Positions 1-7,801 of a stretch of DNA of 64,000 nt are shown piece by piece. The notes under the pieces are model-generated. The model ran no database searches. It had not been told where the DNA came from and saw nothing but the letters and a program-made list of their open reading frames with translations. Each line of letters begins with the position of its first letter. Positions within the stretch are counted from its first letter, which is position 1. The position numbers and the translations under genes were made by a program. This stretch comes from Myxococcales bacterium. GTDB taxonomy: Bacteria; Myxococcota_A; Polyangia; Polyangiales; Polyangiaceae. The stretch covers positions 1,426,001 to 1,490,000 of the forward strand of contig JADJQX010000007.1 in the NCBI GenBank assembly GCA_016712525.1. Reading direction: 5' to 3'.

Positions 1-822
1 GCCCAGGGCAAATCCAAGCGCTTCGGGGTGCGCCTCGGCCCGTCCGGCGCGGGCAAGGTCTCCCCTCTCCCTCTCGCCGACGGGGGCTTCGTGGCGGCCG
101 CAGGCGCGGACCTCGCCCTCTTCGACGCCGACGGAGGCATTCGGGCGCGCGCTCAGGCCCCCGAGCCGCTCGTGGGCGCGCTCTTGAGCCACGGTGGCCG
201 CGTGGTCGGAGCCGGGCGCAGTGGTGCGGTGCTCGCGTGGTCGCCGGGCGGCGAGGTCGTGCGCGTCGGGAGCTTCCGTGCCCCTATCGACGGACCGATG
301 GCCCTCGACGACGGAGGGCGCCTCGTCGCCGTCACCGACCAGAACCAGATCACCGAGGTCGAGCTCGGGAGATCCGCGGTGAGCACGCGGGCGTCCGCGG
401 CCCCCGGGAGCCTCTATCTCGGCCCCGTCGCGCTCGGGCCCACGGGCACGGCGCTCCTCGGCTCGACGTTCGGGGTGTCGTACCTCGTGCTCTTGGATCG
501 CTCCTCGACCGAGACACGCATCGCGATCGGAACGGCTCCCCCCACGACCCCGACCCTCCTCCCGGATGGCGGCACGCCTCCGGTCGTGATCCCTCCCCAC
601 GCCGGGGTGTTGATCGACGCGCAAGGCACCGTGGCGTTCGTGACCCCCGAGGGCGTCGTCGGAGTGGCCTCACGCGACTCCGGCGTCTCCACGCTGGGCG
701 AGTCGGCCTGCGCGCGCGGCGGAGCGCGGGTCGCGTCGCACCCGGGGCTCTCTCCCGCCGAGGCCGGCGCGTTCTACGTCGCCTGTGAGAGCGGTACGGT
801 GGTGAAGGTCGCGGGCGAATAA
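1..822 (+). CDS. PQQ/WD40-type beta-propeller protein, 5' truncated by window edge
   Basis: The frame is open from the first base of the window, so the start lies outside; 273 codons are visible before a TAA. The visible part is a chain of short strand-turn-strand blocks with Gly/Asp turns (ALFDADGG, VLAWSPGG, VTDQNQITEV) spaced like blades of a PQQ- or WD40-type propeller. Such proteins in this group are usually exported sensor or scaffold proteins, but the signal region is not visible. No catalytic residues can be assigned. The fold assignment is inference from pattern; function is unknown. Confidence 0.6.
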   Translation, partial: AQGKSKRFGVRLGPSGAGKVSPLPLADGGFVAAAGADLALFDADGGIRARAQAPEPLVGALLSHGGRVVGAGRSGAVLAWSPGGEVVRVGSFRAPIDGPMALDDGGRLVAVTDQNQITEVELGRSAVSTRASAAPGSLYLGPVALGPTGTALLGSTFGVSYLVLLDRSSTETRIAIGTAPPTTPTLLPDGGTPPVVIPPHAGVLIDAQGTVAFVTPEGVVGVASRDSGVSTLGESACARGGARVASHPGLSPAEAGAFYVACESGTVVKVAGE

Positions 823-856
823 GGACGAGCCTCGTGCATCGAAGGCGAGCTCGTCC
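823..856 (+). terminator. Inverted repeat after the first gene, possible terminator
   Basis: GGACGAGC at 823-830 pairs with GCTCGTCC at 849-856, starting directly after the TAA of the upstream gene. The 18-nt loop region can pair further. There is no T-tract, so intrinsic termination is only possible, not shown. Confidence 0.35.
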
Positions 857-889
857 GTGCCGACGTCGTGCATGTTGCCACTTCCCCCA

Positions 890-917
890 TTGAAACGGCG
901 GCGTCGGGCGCTATGAT
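890..917 (+). promoter_or_regulatory. Sigma70-type promoter of the Fe-S carrier gene, predicted leaderless
   Basis: TTGAAA (890-895) and TATGAT (912-917) are separated by 16 nt; both hexamers differ from consensus at only one or two positions. The ATG of the next gene starts 6 nt after the -10 box, so the expected transcription start falls on or next to the A of ATG. No Shine-Dalgarno sequence could fit, so the mRNA should be leaderless. Confidence 0.65.
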
Positions 918-923
918 GCGTGC

Positions 924-1247
924 ATGATCACCGTGACCGAACGTGCGGCCGACAAGGTCCGCGAAATCGCCAAGGCCGAGAACCTCGAGGGCCAAGGCCT
1001 GCGCCTGCGTGTCGTGGGCGGCGGGTGTGCGGGCTTCTCGTACGACCTCTACTTCGAGGACGCGATCACCGACATGGACGAGTCGTTCGAGAGCCTCGGG
1101 GTGAAGCTCTACGTCGACCCGCTCAGCTACCAGTACCTCGACGAGACCGAGATCGACTACGTCGAAGGTGCGCACGGGGCCGGCTTCAAGTTCAACAACC
1201 CCAACGTCAAGGGCAGCTGCGGCTGCGGCTCGTCCGTCTCGTTCTGA
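924..1247 (+). CDS. A-type iron-sulfur cluster carrier (IscA/ErpA/HesB family)
   Basis: A 107-residue protein of normal family length. A-type carriers bind a [2Fe-2S] or [4Fe-4S] cluster and pass it to apo-enzymes in the cytoplasm. The three ligand cysteines are present: C35 in the VVGGGCAGFSY block, and C99 and C101 in the C-terminal SCGCGSS motif. The segment before these (GFKFNNPNVKG) matches the family. No iscS/iscU or suf genes are adjacent, so it is a stand-alone carrier; the tail resembles both ErpA and IscA, hence no symbol. It is followed by a terminator and preceded by a near-consensus promoter, so it is monocistronic. Confidence 0.93.
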   Translation: MITVTERAADKVREIAKAENLEGQGLRLRVVGGGCAGFSYDLYFEDAITDMDESFESLGVKLYVDPLSYQYLDETEIDYVEGAHGAGFKFNNPNVKGSCGCGSSVSF

Positions 1248-1274
1248 GCCGACGCCCCGCCGTCACTCGAAGAG

Positions 1275-1304
1275 GGAGCCTCGAACGGCTCCTTCTTTCG
1301 TTTT
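1275..1304 (+). terminator. Rho-independent terminator of the Fe-S carrier gene
   Basis: GGAGCC (1275-1280) and GGCTCC (1287-1292) form a stem with a TCGAAC loop, followed by a T-rich tail TTCTTTCGTTTT. It lies 27 nt after the stop codon. Confidence 0.75.
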
Positions 1305-1343
1305 GTGGCGGCGTCCGATCGCGCTTGGCGACTCCGGCGAGCG

Positions 1344-2318
1344 TCAGAGCTTCGCGAAAAAGTCCCAGGTCGCTTGGCGGCCGGGGCCCCAAATCGCGTG
1401 GCCCTGGTCGGGCACTTTGCAGACGAGCACGGGGCTCGCACACCCGCTCGGCGCCTCGCACGGAGCGGGCGACACCGGGCTCCGCGCCGCCTGGCAACCG
1501 TTCCAGTGCGACCAATGGGCGATGGCCTTGTCGCCCTCGGTCGGGCTCACGTTCGTGTCCGCGAGGCCGTGAAAAATGGCCGCCGCGACCGGGGGCGTGG
1601 GGCACCGGAGCTGGCCCTTCTCGTCGTAGGTGCCGCCGTTCAGCATGTAGGGGCCGCCTCCGGCGTGGGAGGCGATCCCCTTCAGCACGTTACCTCGCGC
1701 GCACGCGAGCTGATTGACGAAATAAGCGCCGTTGCTCGTCCCCATCGCGAACGTCCGGGCCTTGTCGAGGCAGTAGGCGCCGCGGAGCGAGGCCACGAGG
1801 GCGTCGAAGAGGGCGACGTCGCGGTTGTCGGCGTAGGCCGTGTTGAGGTCCCAGTTGCCGCGGACGCCATCGGGGTAGACGAAGATCGCCGCGCCGCCCG
1901 AGCGCCCCTCGAGGTCGAAGTAGGGCCGGGCCGATGCGCCGGTGCGCCCCCCCGAGTGGAACCCGAAGACCAGGCGGTAGGCCTTTCGAGGGTCGTATCC
2001 GACCGGCACGCTGAGCGTGTACGTGCGAGATGCACCGAGCACGTCGATCGCGAGGCCCTCGAACACCCCGGCCTTCGCGGGCTTGAGGCACCCCTCGCTG
2101 CCACCCTCGGGGGCCGTCGCGTCGGCGAGGGGATCGACGTCGGGGGGCGCGTCGACCGGCACCTCGGCGTCGACCGGCACCTCGGCGTCGACGTCCGTCG
2201 CGCCCGCGTCGGCGGCCGGAGCCGGCGCGTCGACCGAGCTACACGCCCACGTGGTGAACGCGAGGGGTGCGGCGAGCCGCAGGATGGAGCGGAGGGAGCG
2301 AACGTCGGGGAGCTTCAC
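1344..2318 (-). CDS. Secreted lipoprotein esterase, PHB-depolymerase/feruloyl-esterase (LpqC) type
   Basis: 324 residues from the GTG at 2318; a longer frame runs upstream but overlaps the next gene, while this start places a hydrophobic segment and a lipobox-like FTTWAC (C26) at the N-terminus. An Asp/Ala/Val-rich linker (about 30-75) follows, then an alpha/beta-hydrolase. The nucleophile elbow is GTSNG (S195); D254 in GLADTNV and H307 in QGHAIW are likely acid and base. The family hydrolyses carboxyl esters such as polyhydroxybutyrate or feruloyl-polysaccharide links outside the cell. It lies 37 bp downstream of the acyltransferase gene on the same strand and may be co-transcribed. Exact substrate unknown. 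Confidence 0.85.
   Translation of the reverse strand: MKLPDVRSLRSILRLAAPLAFTTWACSSVDAPAPAADAGATDVDAEVPVDAEVPVDAPPDVDPLADATAPEGGSEGCLKPAKAGVFEGLAIDVLGASRTYTLSVPVGYDPRKAYRLVFGFHSGGRTGASARPYFDLEGRSGGAAIFVYPDGVRGNWDLNTAYADNRDVALFDALVASLRGAYCLDKARTFAMGTSNGAYFVNQLACARGNVLKGIASHAGGGPYMLNGGTYDEKGQLRCPTPPVAAAIFHGLADTNVSPTEGDKAIAHWSHWNGCQAARSPVSPAPCEAPSGCASPVLVCKVPDQGHAIWGPGRQATWDFFAKL
2151..2186. repeat. Two tandem copies of an 18-bp repeat inside the esterase linker
   Basis: GTCGACCGGCACCTCGGC occurs twice head to tail, in frame. On the minus strand it encodes a duplicated VDAEVP unit in the linker between lipobox and catalytic domain. Being a multiple of three, copy-number change would only alter linker length. 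Confidence 0.8.
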
Positions 2319-2355
2319 GAGGCCGCTCGGCTTAGCACGCGACCCGGGCGCGCGC

Positions 2356-3081
2356 TCACCCGGCCAGCCAAGAAAGCGCGCGTTCGGCGAGACCTCCGAG
2401 CCTCGAGGGGGCCCGCTCGAACACCGCGTCGAAATCCGCGCCGCGCGCGCGCGCCCGAACACGCTCTTCGATCACGCCGAGCTCGTGAGCGATGCCCGCG
2501 CGATGCGACTCGGTGACGTCGGCGAAGCTCGTGCGCACCGTCGGAATGGCGCCGCCGAGCGACACCCAGATCGAGGGTCGCTCGTCGTCCGCGTGCTCGT
2601 ACCGGACCCCCATCGGCACGACCCGCGCCTCCGGTACGAGCCGCGCGACACGCGCAGCGCCTCCGAGGAGCACGAGCGGCTCGGTCACGGGTCTTGTCTC
2701 CCCTTGGGGAAATATCCACACGGCGCGGCCAGGCCGGTCGAGCAGACCTCGCGCGTAGCGCACGGCCGCGGCCCCGTCGCGAGGATCCGTTCGATCCACA
2801 CCGAACGCCCCCACCCTCTTGAAGAAAGCGAGCCGCGCGAGGTTCTTCGCATCCATCATGGCGTAGGCGTCGACCGAGAGGAGCCTCCCGAGCACGAGCA
2901 CGACGAGCGGATCGGGCCACGCCGTGTGGTTCGAGACGACCAAGATCGGGTGGCGCGCGGCGAGCTCACGTGTCTCCGCGAGCCCTCGCACGTTCATCGC
3001 GTGGAACGTCGCCTCGAGGCGCTTCCGTGCGTGACCGACGAACCAACGCTCGAAGAGGGGCCATTTCTGCGCCGCGATCAT
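2356..3081 (-). CDS. 1-acyl-sn-glycerol-3-phosphate acyltransferase-like protein (PlsC family)
   Basis: 241 residues. The lysophospholipid acyltransferase motif I, H-x4-D, is seen as HTAWPD (H52, D57) in VVSNHTAWPD; an FPQGETRP segment (motif III type) follows. The family moves an acyl chain from acyl-CoA or acyl-ACP to a glycerol phosphate or other lipid at the inner membrane. The start ATG at 3081 is the only reasonable one; the divergent YtfJ-like gene begins 131 bp away. No phospholipid-pathway neighbours identify the acceptor. Confidence 0.85.
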   Translation of the reverse strand: MIAAQKWPLFERWFVGHARKRLEATFHAMNVRGLAETRELAARHPILVVSNHTAWPDPLVVLVLGRLLSVDAYAMMDAKNLARLAFFKRVGAFGVDRTDPRDGAAAVRYARGLLDRPGRAVWIFPQGETRPVTEPLVLLGGAARVARLVPEARVVPMGVRYEHADDERPSIWVSLGGAIPTVRTSFADVTESHRAGIAHELGVIEERVRARARGADFDAVFERAPSRLGGLAERALSWLAG

Positions 3082-3212
3082 GACCGGCGAGGCTCTTCGA
3101 GGGTTCGGGCTCGCGCCGTCGTTCGTTCCACGTAGCTCTCCGATGATCCGAGAGCCGGAGCGTAGCGCGACGAGGCTGGGCTTGCGGCATCGAAAGGTCG
3201 CAGGAGGTCGTC

Positions 3213-3752
3213 ATGCGCCATCGTCTTGCCACAACGGGTCTCGCCCTGACCGTCATCGCCGCCTTGTCCAGCAACGCGGTCGCGCTCCCTTCGATGGGCG
3301 AGGCGCGGCCTGCGCTCGTCGTGCACGACGCCGACGACAAGCCGTTCGACCTGCGCTCGATCAACGGTCGCCCCACGCTCGTCATCTACGAATCCAAAGA
3401 GACGAACACGCAGAACCAGGCCCTCAAGGACGAGCTCTCGCGCCTCGCCCGCGGCGATGCGTACCGGAACAAGGTCGCGCTCGTCCCCATCGCCGACGTC
3501 GCGAGTTATTCGTTCTGGCCCGCGAAGGGGTTCGTCCGCGACGCCATCCGCTCCGAGTCGAAGAAGGCGGGCACGACGATCTACTGCGACTGGGACGGCA
3601 GCGCAGGGCGCGCGCTCGGCGTTCGACCCGGGCGGAGCACCGTCGTGCTCGTGGGGCGCTCGGGCAAGGTCCTGCTCTCGGCCGACGGCCCGCTCGACGC
3701 CGAGCGACGAAAGGCGCTGGTCGACGCGCTCCGGAACGAGGTCGGCGGCTGA
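3213..3752 (+). CDS. YtfJ-like exported protein, thioredoxin-like fold
   Basis: 179 residues with a clear Sec signal (residues 1-25, cleavage near NAVALP). The mature part has PTLVIYESKET early and STVVLVGRSGKVLLSADGPL late, the strand order of YtfJ/peroxiredoxin-like domains, but no CxxC motif, so redox activity is doubtful. A strong ribosome site (GCAGGAGG) lies 5 nt before the ATG. The RNase P RNA gene starts about 50 nt after its stop. YtfJ function is poorly understood; the assignment rests on length and pattern. Confidence 0.65.
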   Translation: MRHRLATTGLALTVIAALSSNAVALPSMGEARPALVVHDADDKPFDLRSINGRPTLVIYESKETNTQNQALKDELSRLARGDAYRNKVALVPIADVASYSFWPAKGFVRDAIRSESKKAGTTIYCDWDGSAGRALGVRPGRSTVVLVGRSGKVLLSADGPLDAERRKALVDALRNEVGG

Positions 3753-3800
3753 GGCGCGCTTTTTCCCTTGCGAAACCGCCCCTCGAGGACCCATGGTTCG

Positions 3801-4245
3801 CGCGTTCGGGCGCGACGGACGATCGCCGGCGACCTCGATATCCCTCGGCCGAAAGGTCCGGGGCGATCGAGCCTCGCGGGAGGAAAGTCCGAGCTCCACA
3901 GAGTACGATGCCGGGTAACGCCCGGTGGCGGAGACGCCAAGGAGAGTGCAACAGAGAAGAGACCGCCCGCGCGCACGTAAGTGCCCGTAGGTAAGGGTGA
4001 AACGGCGGGGTAAGAGCCCACCGCGAGCACGGCAACGCGCTCGGCATGGCAGACCCCATCGGGAGCAAGGCCGCATAGGCGGGCATTCGTGTGGCGCGAG
4101 CCTCACGATAAGGGTGACTCGCCCGAGCCCGTGGGTAGGCTGCTCGAGCCGGCCGGCAACGGTCGGCCTAGAAGAATGATCGTCACCCGGGTCGGGGCGA
4201 CCTGACTCGGGAACAGAACTCGGCTTACGTCGAACCCGAACCGCG
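3801..4245 (+). ncRNA. rnpB: RNase P RNA (bacterial type A), rnpB
   Basis: The catalytic RNA that trims the 5' leader of pre-tRNAs. Conserved core elements are present in order: GAGGAAAGTCCG (P4 5' strand/CR I) near 3878, AGAGTGCAACAGAGA (CR II), GGGTGAAACGG and GGTAAGAGCCCACCGC, GGCATGGCAGACCCCAT, and ACAGAACTCGGCTTACG near the 3' end (P4 3' strand/CR V). The ends were set by P1: CGCGTTCGGG... at 3801-3817 pairs with 4228-4245 over about 15 base pairs with one bulge and two mismatches. P2 (GACGATC, 3818-3824, with GATCGTC) and P3 (CTCGAT/ATCGAG) also fold. Open frames across this region are artefacts. Confidence 0.95.
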
Positions 4246-4247
4246 AG

Positions 4248-4275
4248 AGGCCTCCCCTAAAAAGGAGGCCTTTCG
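4248..4275 (+). terminator. Terminator of rnpB
   Basis: AGGCCTCC (4248-4255) pairs with GGAGGCCT (4264-4271) around a CCTAAAAA loop, followed by TTTCG. It starts three bases after the P1 helix ends, the usual arrangement for rnpB. Confidence 0.75.
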
Positions 4276-4280
4276 TGTCT

Positions 4281-4458
4281 TAGCAGCCCGTTGATTTTCG
4301 GACCGAGGCCGTTTGACGTCCGCGCCCGACCCGCCGAGGCGCGATCCGAGGAGCGCCCGGAGCCTACTTTTGTAGGTGAGGACGCACCGCAGGATCGCAA
4401 CGAAGGCGGTCGGGATGCGGCGGCGAGCGGCCGATGGGAGAAAATCAACGGGCTGCTA
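4281..4458. mobile_element. 178-bp MITE-like element with perfect 19-bp terminal inverted repeats
   Basis: TAGCAGCCCGTTGATTTTC at 4281-4299 is repeated exactly in inverted orientation at 4440-4458. There is no transposase frame inside. The outermost TA at both ends may be a duplicated TA target rather than part of the repeat, which would fit the IS630/Tc1 target preference (inference). An internal CCTACTTTTGTAGG hairpin sits at 4363-4376. It lies right after the rnpB terminator and its right end supplies the stop codon of the next gene. No second copy is seen in the window. Confidence 0.6.
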
Positions 4459-5769
4459 GCGAGGCGCCGAGCGCCGAGGCAGGACGGAGAGCGCGCACAC
4501 GAACGGCGCGACGACGAGCCCGTAACGCCCGGCCCCGAAAAAGACCGCATGAAGGAGCGCCGTCGACGCCACCATGGCGAGCGAGAGCGGCACGAGCAAA
4601 GGCCCTCGCGCGAGCGCGCGCGGCCCGAGCAGGAGCCCCATGACCACGAGACCGAGGTACGCGGGCCACGCGTGACGCGAGAGCGCGACCGCGACGAGCA
4701 CCGCGGCGAGCAGCCCCCGCGCGCGGCGACGAGGGCCACGGCGGAGGCCGAGCGCGACGAGCGCCCCGACCAACGCGAGGCGGGAGAACACGGTCTCGAC
4801 CGTGCCGAGCGCGACCTTCGCGTCGTAGGGAAAGCGCGCCGGGCTCGATTGGTGGAGGTACCACGGCGCGCCGCCGAAATAGTCGAAGGTGACCGCCAGC
4901 TTTTGGGGGGTACGCGCCAGCCACGAGCCCGGCGCAGACGCGATGTTGGCGCGAGCTACATCCCCGAAACATTTGTCTTTTTTCGCCTCGTCCCACACGG
5001 TGAGGCACGGCTCGGGGACCTTCACGGCCTCCCACGCGCCGGTCTGGGTCTGCTCGCCGATGAGCAGGTTCCACCCGCCGTTCACGCTCACGAGGGCGCA
5101 GCTCTTCATGCGCGCGCAGTTCCGCGCCGTCCACGGGGCGACGGTGCCAAACACGAGGGCCGTGATCGCGACCGCCGAGCCGAGCCGCCGCGCGAGCCCC
5201 GCTCGCCTGCCGACGAAGAGCGCCCCGCACACCGGCGCGAGGACGAGGCACTGGGGCCTCACGAGCACCGCCACGCCCAGCACGAGCCCCGCGAGCACGT
5301 AGGCCGGAGCCGCGAGCCCACGTCGTCCGAGCGGGCCCCGAGGCGCGGCCGCCGACACGCCGAGGGCGAACGCGAGGGTCACGAGCGCGACCGTCGCCCC
5401 CTCGGTCATGAGCGCGACGGCGTACGGCACGAGGGCCGGATGTGCGGCGACGAGCAGACCTCCGACGAGCGCGCGACGACGGGACACGGCCTGCGCGAGC
5501 AGCGTGTGCATCGCGACGGACATCACGACGCCGAGCACGACGTTCACCCCGATGGCCACGTCGACGCTCTCTCCGAAGAGCGCGTAGGCGGGCGCGAGCA
5601 GCGCGGGGTAACCCACCGGGTAGTGCGCGGCGTAGGTCACGACGCCGTCAGGCCACGCCCACGTGTAGCCGAGGCCGCGCGCGAGCCTCCCCGCGAAGGT
5701 GTGGTAGTAGACGCCGTCGGCCGCCGCGGGGAAGTGGCCTCGCGCCCACACGAGGACGACGAGCCTCAC
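4456..5769 (-). CDS. GT39/ArnT-like polytopic glycosyltransferase (PMT_2 type), 3' end formed by the MITE
   Basis: 437 residues with about ten hydrophobic segments. The N-terminal block DGVYYHTFAGRLARG and the following HYPVGYPALLAP match the first periplasmic loop of PMT_2/ArnT-like enzymes, which move a sugar from a polyprenyl-phosphate donor. GTG at 5769 is the only possible start in this frame before an upstream stop. The TAG stop (4456-4458) lies in the terminal repeat of the adjacent element, so the original C-terminus was probably longer; the last residues LPRRSAPR follow directly on a membrane segment. Substrate unknown. Confidence 0.75.
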   Translation of the reverse strand: MRLVVLVWARGHFPAAADGVYYHTFAGRLARGLGYTWAWPDGVVTYAAHYPVGYPALLAPAYALFGESVDVAIGVNVVLGVVMSVAMHTLLAQAVSRRRALVGGLLVAAHPALVPYAVALMTEGATVALVTLAFALGVSAAAPRGPLGRRGLAAPAYVLAGLVLGVAVLVRPQCLVLAPVCGALFVGRRAGLARRLGSAVAITALVFGTVAPWTARNCARMKSCALVSVNGGWNLLIGEQTQTGAWEAVKVPEPCLTVWDEAKKDKCFGDVARANIASAPGSWLARTPQKLAVTFDYFGGAPWYLHQSSPARFPYDAKVALGTVETVFSRLALVGALVALGLRRGPRRRARGLLAAVLVAVALSRHAWPAYLGLVVMGLLLGPRALARGPLLVPLSLAMVASTALLHAVFFGAGRYGLVVAPFVCALSVLPRRSAPR

Positions 5770-5870
5770 GACGAGCGAGAGCGGCCACCGCGAGGGCGGG
5801 CGCGTACCCCCCGAGGGAGCGCCGTCGCGACGTCACTCCGCGCCCCCCGCAACGCCGCGACGCCTTCGCA

Positions 5871-6494
5871 CTAGAGCAGCCCGAGCCGACCGAGCGCCTC
5901 GATCACCTCGGCGACCGGCAGCCCGACCACGTTCGTGTACGACCCTCGGATCGCCGTGACCAGCGCCGCACCTTGGCCCTGGATGGCGTAAGCGCCTGCC
6001 TTATCGAGGCCCTCTCCGGTCGCGGCGTACGCGCGGACCTCGGCGGGCCGGAGGTCCCGGAAGCGGACCTCGGTCGTCACGGTCTCCTCGTGGAGGACCG
6101 CGCCGGATGGCGCCCCGAGCACGAACCGGGTGCGCACCTCGTGCCCGCGCCCCGCGAGCCGACCGACGAGGCGCTCGGCGTCGGCGACGTCGGAAGGTTT
6201 GCCGAGCACCGCGCCGTCGAGCACGACCGACGTGTCGGCGACGAGCAGGCACGACGCTCGCGCGCGGAGCTCGGCGGGGAGCGCGGCGGCCACGGCGAGC
6301 AGCTTGGCCCGCGCGATCCTCTCCAGATACGCGTCGGCGTCCTCCCCTTCGAGCAGAGACTCGTCGACCTCGGCCTTGTGCACGACGTGCGGCACGCGGG
6401 CCGCGTCGAGCAGCTCACGACGGCGCGGCGAGCCGCTCCCGAGGACGAGCGGATGCTCGACGGAACATGGAAAACCCTCGGCCGGGGAGCGCAT
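5871..6494 (-). CDS. maf: Maf-family nucleoside triphosphate pyrophosphatase
   Basis: 207 residues. Maf proteins hydrolyse non-canonical or excess NTPs (dTTP/UTP or modified nucleotides) to monophosphates. The signatures are all present: SGSPRRRELL (20-29), ADTSVVLDG with catalytic D87, LGKPSD, DKAGAYAIQG and GSYTNVVGLP. The DKAGAYAIQG form resembles the YhdE (dTTP/UTP) subgroup rather than YceF, an inference. It is upstream of the GT39-like gene on the same strand with about 100 bp between. Confidence 0.92.
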   Translation of the reverse strand: MRSPAEGFPCSVEHPLVLGSGSPRRRELLDAARVPHVVHKAEVDESLLEGEDADAYLERIARAKLLAVAAALPAELRARASCLLVADTSVVLDGAVLGKPSDVADAERLVGRLAGRGHEVRTRFVLGAPSGAVLHEETVTTEVRFRDLRPAEVRAYAATGEGLDKAGAYAIQGQGAALVTAIRGSYTNVVGLPVAEVIEALGRLGLL

Positions 6495-6625
6495 GGCCGC
6501 CGGTATGCGCGGAATGCCGGCGCGGTGTCAACGGGCACGCGACGGTCGAGCTCGGGCGCGCCCCGCGAAGGCGCCGCCGACGTTCCTGTTCCCGAAAGCG
6601 TGGGCCTGAATTAGGGTACGGAATC

Positions 6626-7801
6626 ATGAGTTTCGGCCCGGCCGCTCGATCGCGGCTGACCTCCACGCCTTCGCTCGCCGCGCTCACCGCCGGCCTCCTC
6701 GTCGCCGCGTACGCCGGGAGCGCGCGGGCCCAAGCGACCTGCACCGGCTCGGCGAGCCCGTGCGTGAACAGCGACGCGCTCTGGTCTTCCCCTGGGCCGT
6801 CCCGCTTCGCGCACGTCTCCGCCACCGAGACGACGAACCCCGGAGATCTCGCGATCGGCGTCGTCACGAGCTACCAGTCGCGCCCGTTGGTGCTCCGCAC
6901 GGCCTCCCCGGGCCCCGGCGCCACCGGGACCGACAGCTACGCCGTCGACAACCAGGTCACCGCGAACTTCCTCTGGCAGTACGGCATCACCCAGCGCCTC
7001 GCGTTCGACGCGGCCTTGCCGATCACGCTCGGCCAGAGCGGCGACGGGCTCTCGGCCCTCTCGGGCGGGTCCGGCTTAAAGTTTACAGCGATCCGCGATT
7101 TTCGTTTCGGGCTGGCCCTCGCCATCGTGCCCCGTGAGCGCACGGACCTCGAGACCTCCCAGAAGCGCGGCGGGCCCGGGAACGCCTACGCCCTCACGCT
7201 GCGCCTCGGGACGAGCGCCCCCATCGGCGACAAGGCCGAGCTCGCGAGCGAGCGCACGGCGGTCTTCCTCCCTTCGCTCGCCGGAGACTACCGCATAGGT
7301 CGCGTCGTGGTCGGGGCGGAGGTGGGCGCACGTATCCGGCCGACGACCGACATGCTCGGGGCCCGCATCGGCACGCAGCTCCTCACGGCCGTCGGCGTCG
7401 GCGTCGACGTGCTCCCGCGGGAGCTCTTGTCGTTCGGTCTCGAAGCGCGCGCGCTCGCGAACCTGGCCGAACAGGCCGACGTGACCCGCTCGGCTTCCGG
7501 GCTCGTCTCCACGCCGAACGGCCGCTACATTTTCCCCGCCGAGTGGATGCTCTCCGCCCGCTCGGCGCCGCTCCCTTCCGGCGATTTCACCCTCTTCTTC
7601 GGCGGCGGCGGCGGGCTCACCCAAGACACGGCCACCGTTCCTCGGTTCCGCTTCGTCCTGGGTGTCACGTACGCCCCGCGTGGCCGCGACTCCGACGGCG
7701 ACGGCATCCTCGACCGGCTCGACCCATGCCCCCACGAGCCCGCGCGCGGTGAGCCTCGCGACGGCTGCGACCACGAGAAGGGCAACGAGGCGCGGCCGTG
7801 A
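6626..7801 (+). CDS. Outer-membrane beta-barrel-like protein with a C-terminal thrombospondin type 3 Ca-binding repeat
   Basis: 391 residues from the ATG at 6626, chosen because it opens a Sec signal (cleavage near SARA-QA, 35/36); the frame runs open further upstream without a better start. The mature part alternates amphipathic strands (VVTSYQSRPLVL, FTAIRDFRFGLALAIV, VVVGAEVGARIRP) typical of porin-like barrels. The tail has DSDGDGILDRLDPCP, a TSP3 repeat that often precedes an OmpA peptidoglycan-binding domain; here no OmpA domain follows and the protein ends. Its TGA overlaps the GTG of the next gene (GTGA), implying translational coupling. Confidence 0.7.
   Translation: MSFGPAARSRLTSTPSLAALTAGLLVAAYAGSARAQATCTGSASPCVNSDALWSSPGPSRFAHVSATETTNPGDLAIGVVTSYQSRPLVLRTASPGPGATGTDSYAVDNQVTANFLWQYGITQRLAFDAALPITLGQSGDGLSALSGGSGLKFTAIRDFRFGLALAIVPRERTDLETSQKRGGPGNAYALTLRLGTSAPIGDKAELASERTAVFLPSLAGDYRIGRVVVGAEVGARIRPTTDMLGARIGTQLLTAVGVGVDVLPRELLSFGLEARALANLAEQADVTRSASGLVSTPNGRYIFPAEWMLSARSAPLPSGDFTLFFGGGGGLTQDTATVPRFRFVLGVTYAPRGRDSDGDGILDRLDPCPHEPARGEPRDGCDHEKGNEARP

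Noticed and set aside
3078..4106. Long open frames across the rnpB region
   Set aside because: The region folds as RNase P RNA with all core motifs; frames there are accidental.
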